6,907 bases of DNA, from assembly GCA_029820875.1 (NCBI GenBank), contig JALGUK010000118.1, positions 1 through 6,907 of the forward strand. The letters are read 5' to 3'. Position numbers and translations under genes: made by a program. The notes beneath the pieces are model-generated. The model saw only the letters and a list, made by a program, of their open reading frames with translations. It was not told where the DNA came from and ran no database searches. Every line of letters begins with the position of its first letter. Position 1 is the first letter of the stretch. Of this stretch, positions 6,584-6,907 are shown one piece after another. The stretch comes from Candidatus Zipacnadia bacterium. GTDB taxonomy: Bacteria; Armatimonadota; UBA5377; JALGUK01.

Positions 6584-6907
6584 ATGAAAAACCTCTTCTG
6601 GAACAGCGCCGAGCGCCGCCCGCGTCCACAGTTGATGCCGGCACAGGTCCCTGGAGCGGCAGGCGGCTCTTATGGCGAAACGCTGACTTTCCTAACATTT
6701 ATCTCGATGATTACGCTTGTGGCGGCGGTCTTCAGCACCTGGGTTGCAGCCTGCTGGGTGGATCGCCGTCCGTTTTGGGACCTCGGACTGCAGTTTGACC
6801 GGGCGTGGTGGGCGGAGCTGTTCTTCGGCTTGGTGCTCGGGGCAGTGCTGATGGCCGGAATCTTCGCGGTGGAGCTTGGGATGGGGTGGATTGAGGTCGA
6901 GTCAGCA
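6584..6907 (+). CDS. probable CPBP (CAAX/Abi-type) intramembrane protease, N-terminal part (3' truncated by window)
   Basis: A frame of 108 codons is open from ATG 6584 to the last base of the window, with an in-frame TAA upstream at 6506-6508. It begins MKNLFWNSAERRPRP, close to the F-W-N-x-x-E-R-R-x-R opening seen in many CPBP-family proteins. A first hydrophobic helix is at ~33-57. Then comes DRRPFWDLGLQFDRAWW (60-76), matching the family pattern of a charged turn, RRP and LGL before the second helix (~77-98, LFFGLVLGAVLMAGIF). The catalytic EExxxR and HxxxN motifs would lie beyond the window, so protease activity cannot be judged. The segment at residues 15-31 (QLMPAQVPGAAGGSYG) is less hydrophobic than the usual arginine-tryptophan-rich lead-in to helix 1. 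Such proteins process prenylated or other membrane substrates, or act in bacteriocin self-immunity; no specific role is indicated. It is divergent from the sulfatase. Confidence 0.72.
   Translation, partial: MKNLFWNSAERRPRPQLMPAQVPGAAGGSYGETLTFLTFISMITLVAAVFSTWVAACWVDRRPFWDLGLQFDRAWWAELFFGLVLGAVLMAGIFAVELGMGWIEVESA

Noticed and set aside
6411..6698. Minus-strand open frame of 95 codons across the right divergent region
   Set aside because: It overlaps the CPBP start, has a low-complexity Arg/Pro composition and lacks a recognisable domain. Another minus-strand frame here reads RHPEGGMNI, faintly like the end of DUF1559 pilin-like proteins, but the match is too short and is followed at once by a stop.
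1..6907. CRISPR array, tRNA, rRNA, insertion sequence or prophage signal
   Set aside because: No regularly spaced repeats, tRNA-like cloverleaf, rRNA motifs, transposase frames or terminal inverted repeats were seen on reading through the window.

Overview
The window is GC-rich bacterial DNA with the standard genetic code; TAA, TGA and TAG all end genes. It holds five genes, and both edge genes run off the window. A secreted beta-propeller glycosidase-like protein with a carbohydrate-binding front end, a DUF6785/DUF6784 membrane protein and a type I sulfatase lie side by side. This is typical of polysaccharide-degrading Planctomycetota, Lentisphaerota or Hydrogenedentota-type bacteria, often known only from metagenomes. 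The placement is an inference from gene families; there is no rRNA or marker gene to test it.

Layout, left to right. (1) 2-826, plus: C-terminal part of an FtsX-type ABC transporter permease, which seems to lack one transmembrane helix. (2) 867-2730, minus: a secreted glycosidase-like protein. Its last ~92 residues are out of frame, so it reads as a main ORF (1060-2730) plus a displaced tail (867-1145). (3) 3027-4967, plus: a polytopic membrane protein of the DUF6785/DUF6784 type, distantly OPT-transporter-like. (4) 5006-6352, minus: a formylglycine-dependent sulfatase with all core catalytic residues and no signal peptide. (5) 6584-6907, plus: N-terminus of a probable CPBP-family membrane protein, cut by the window edge.

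The genes alternate strictly in strand (+ - + - +). There is therefore no operon, but there are two divergent control regions (2731-3026 and 6353-6583) and two tight convergent junctions of 40 and 38 bases. No stretch above 300 bases lacks a gene.

The middle three genes can be read as a small carbohydrate-processing locus: an exported glycan-binding or glycan-cleaving protein, a multi-pass membrane protein that could import the product, and a cytoplasmic sulfatase that could desulfate it after uptake. No SusC/SusD pair, TonB receptor, sulfatase-maturating enzyme or regulator is visible. The permease and the CPBP protein are probably unrelated neighbours. The most notable signals are the probable loss of a helix in the permease, the frame break in the glycosidase-like gene, the mismatch between a secreted hydrolase and a cytoplasmic sulfatase, and a palindrome cluster upstream of the sulfatase.
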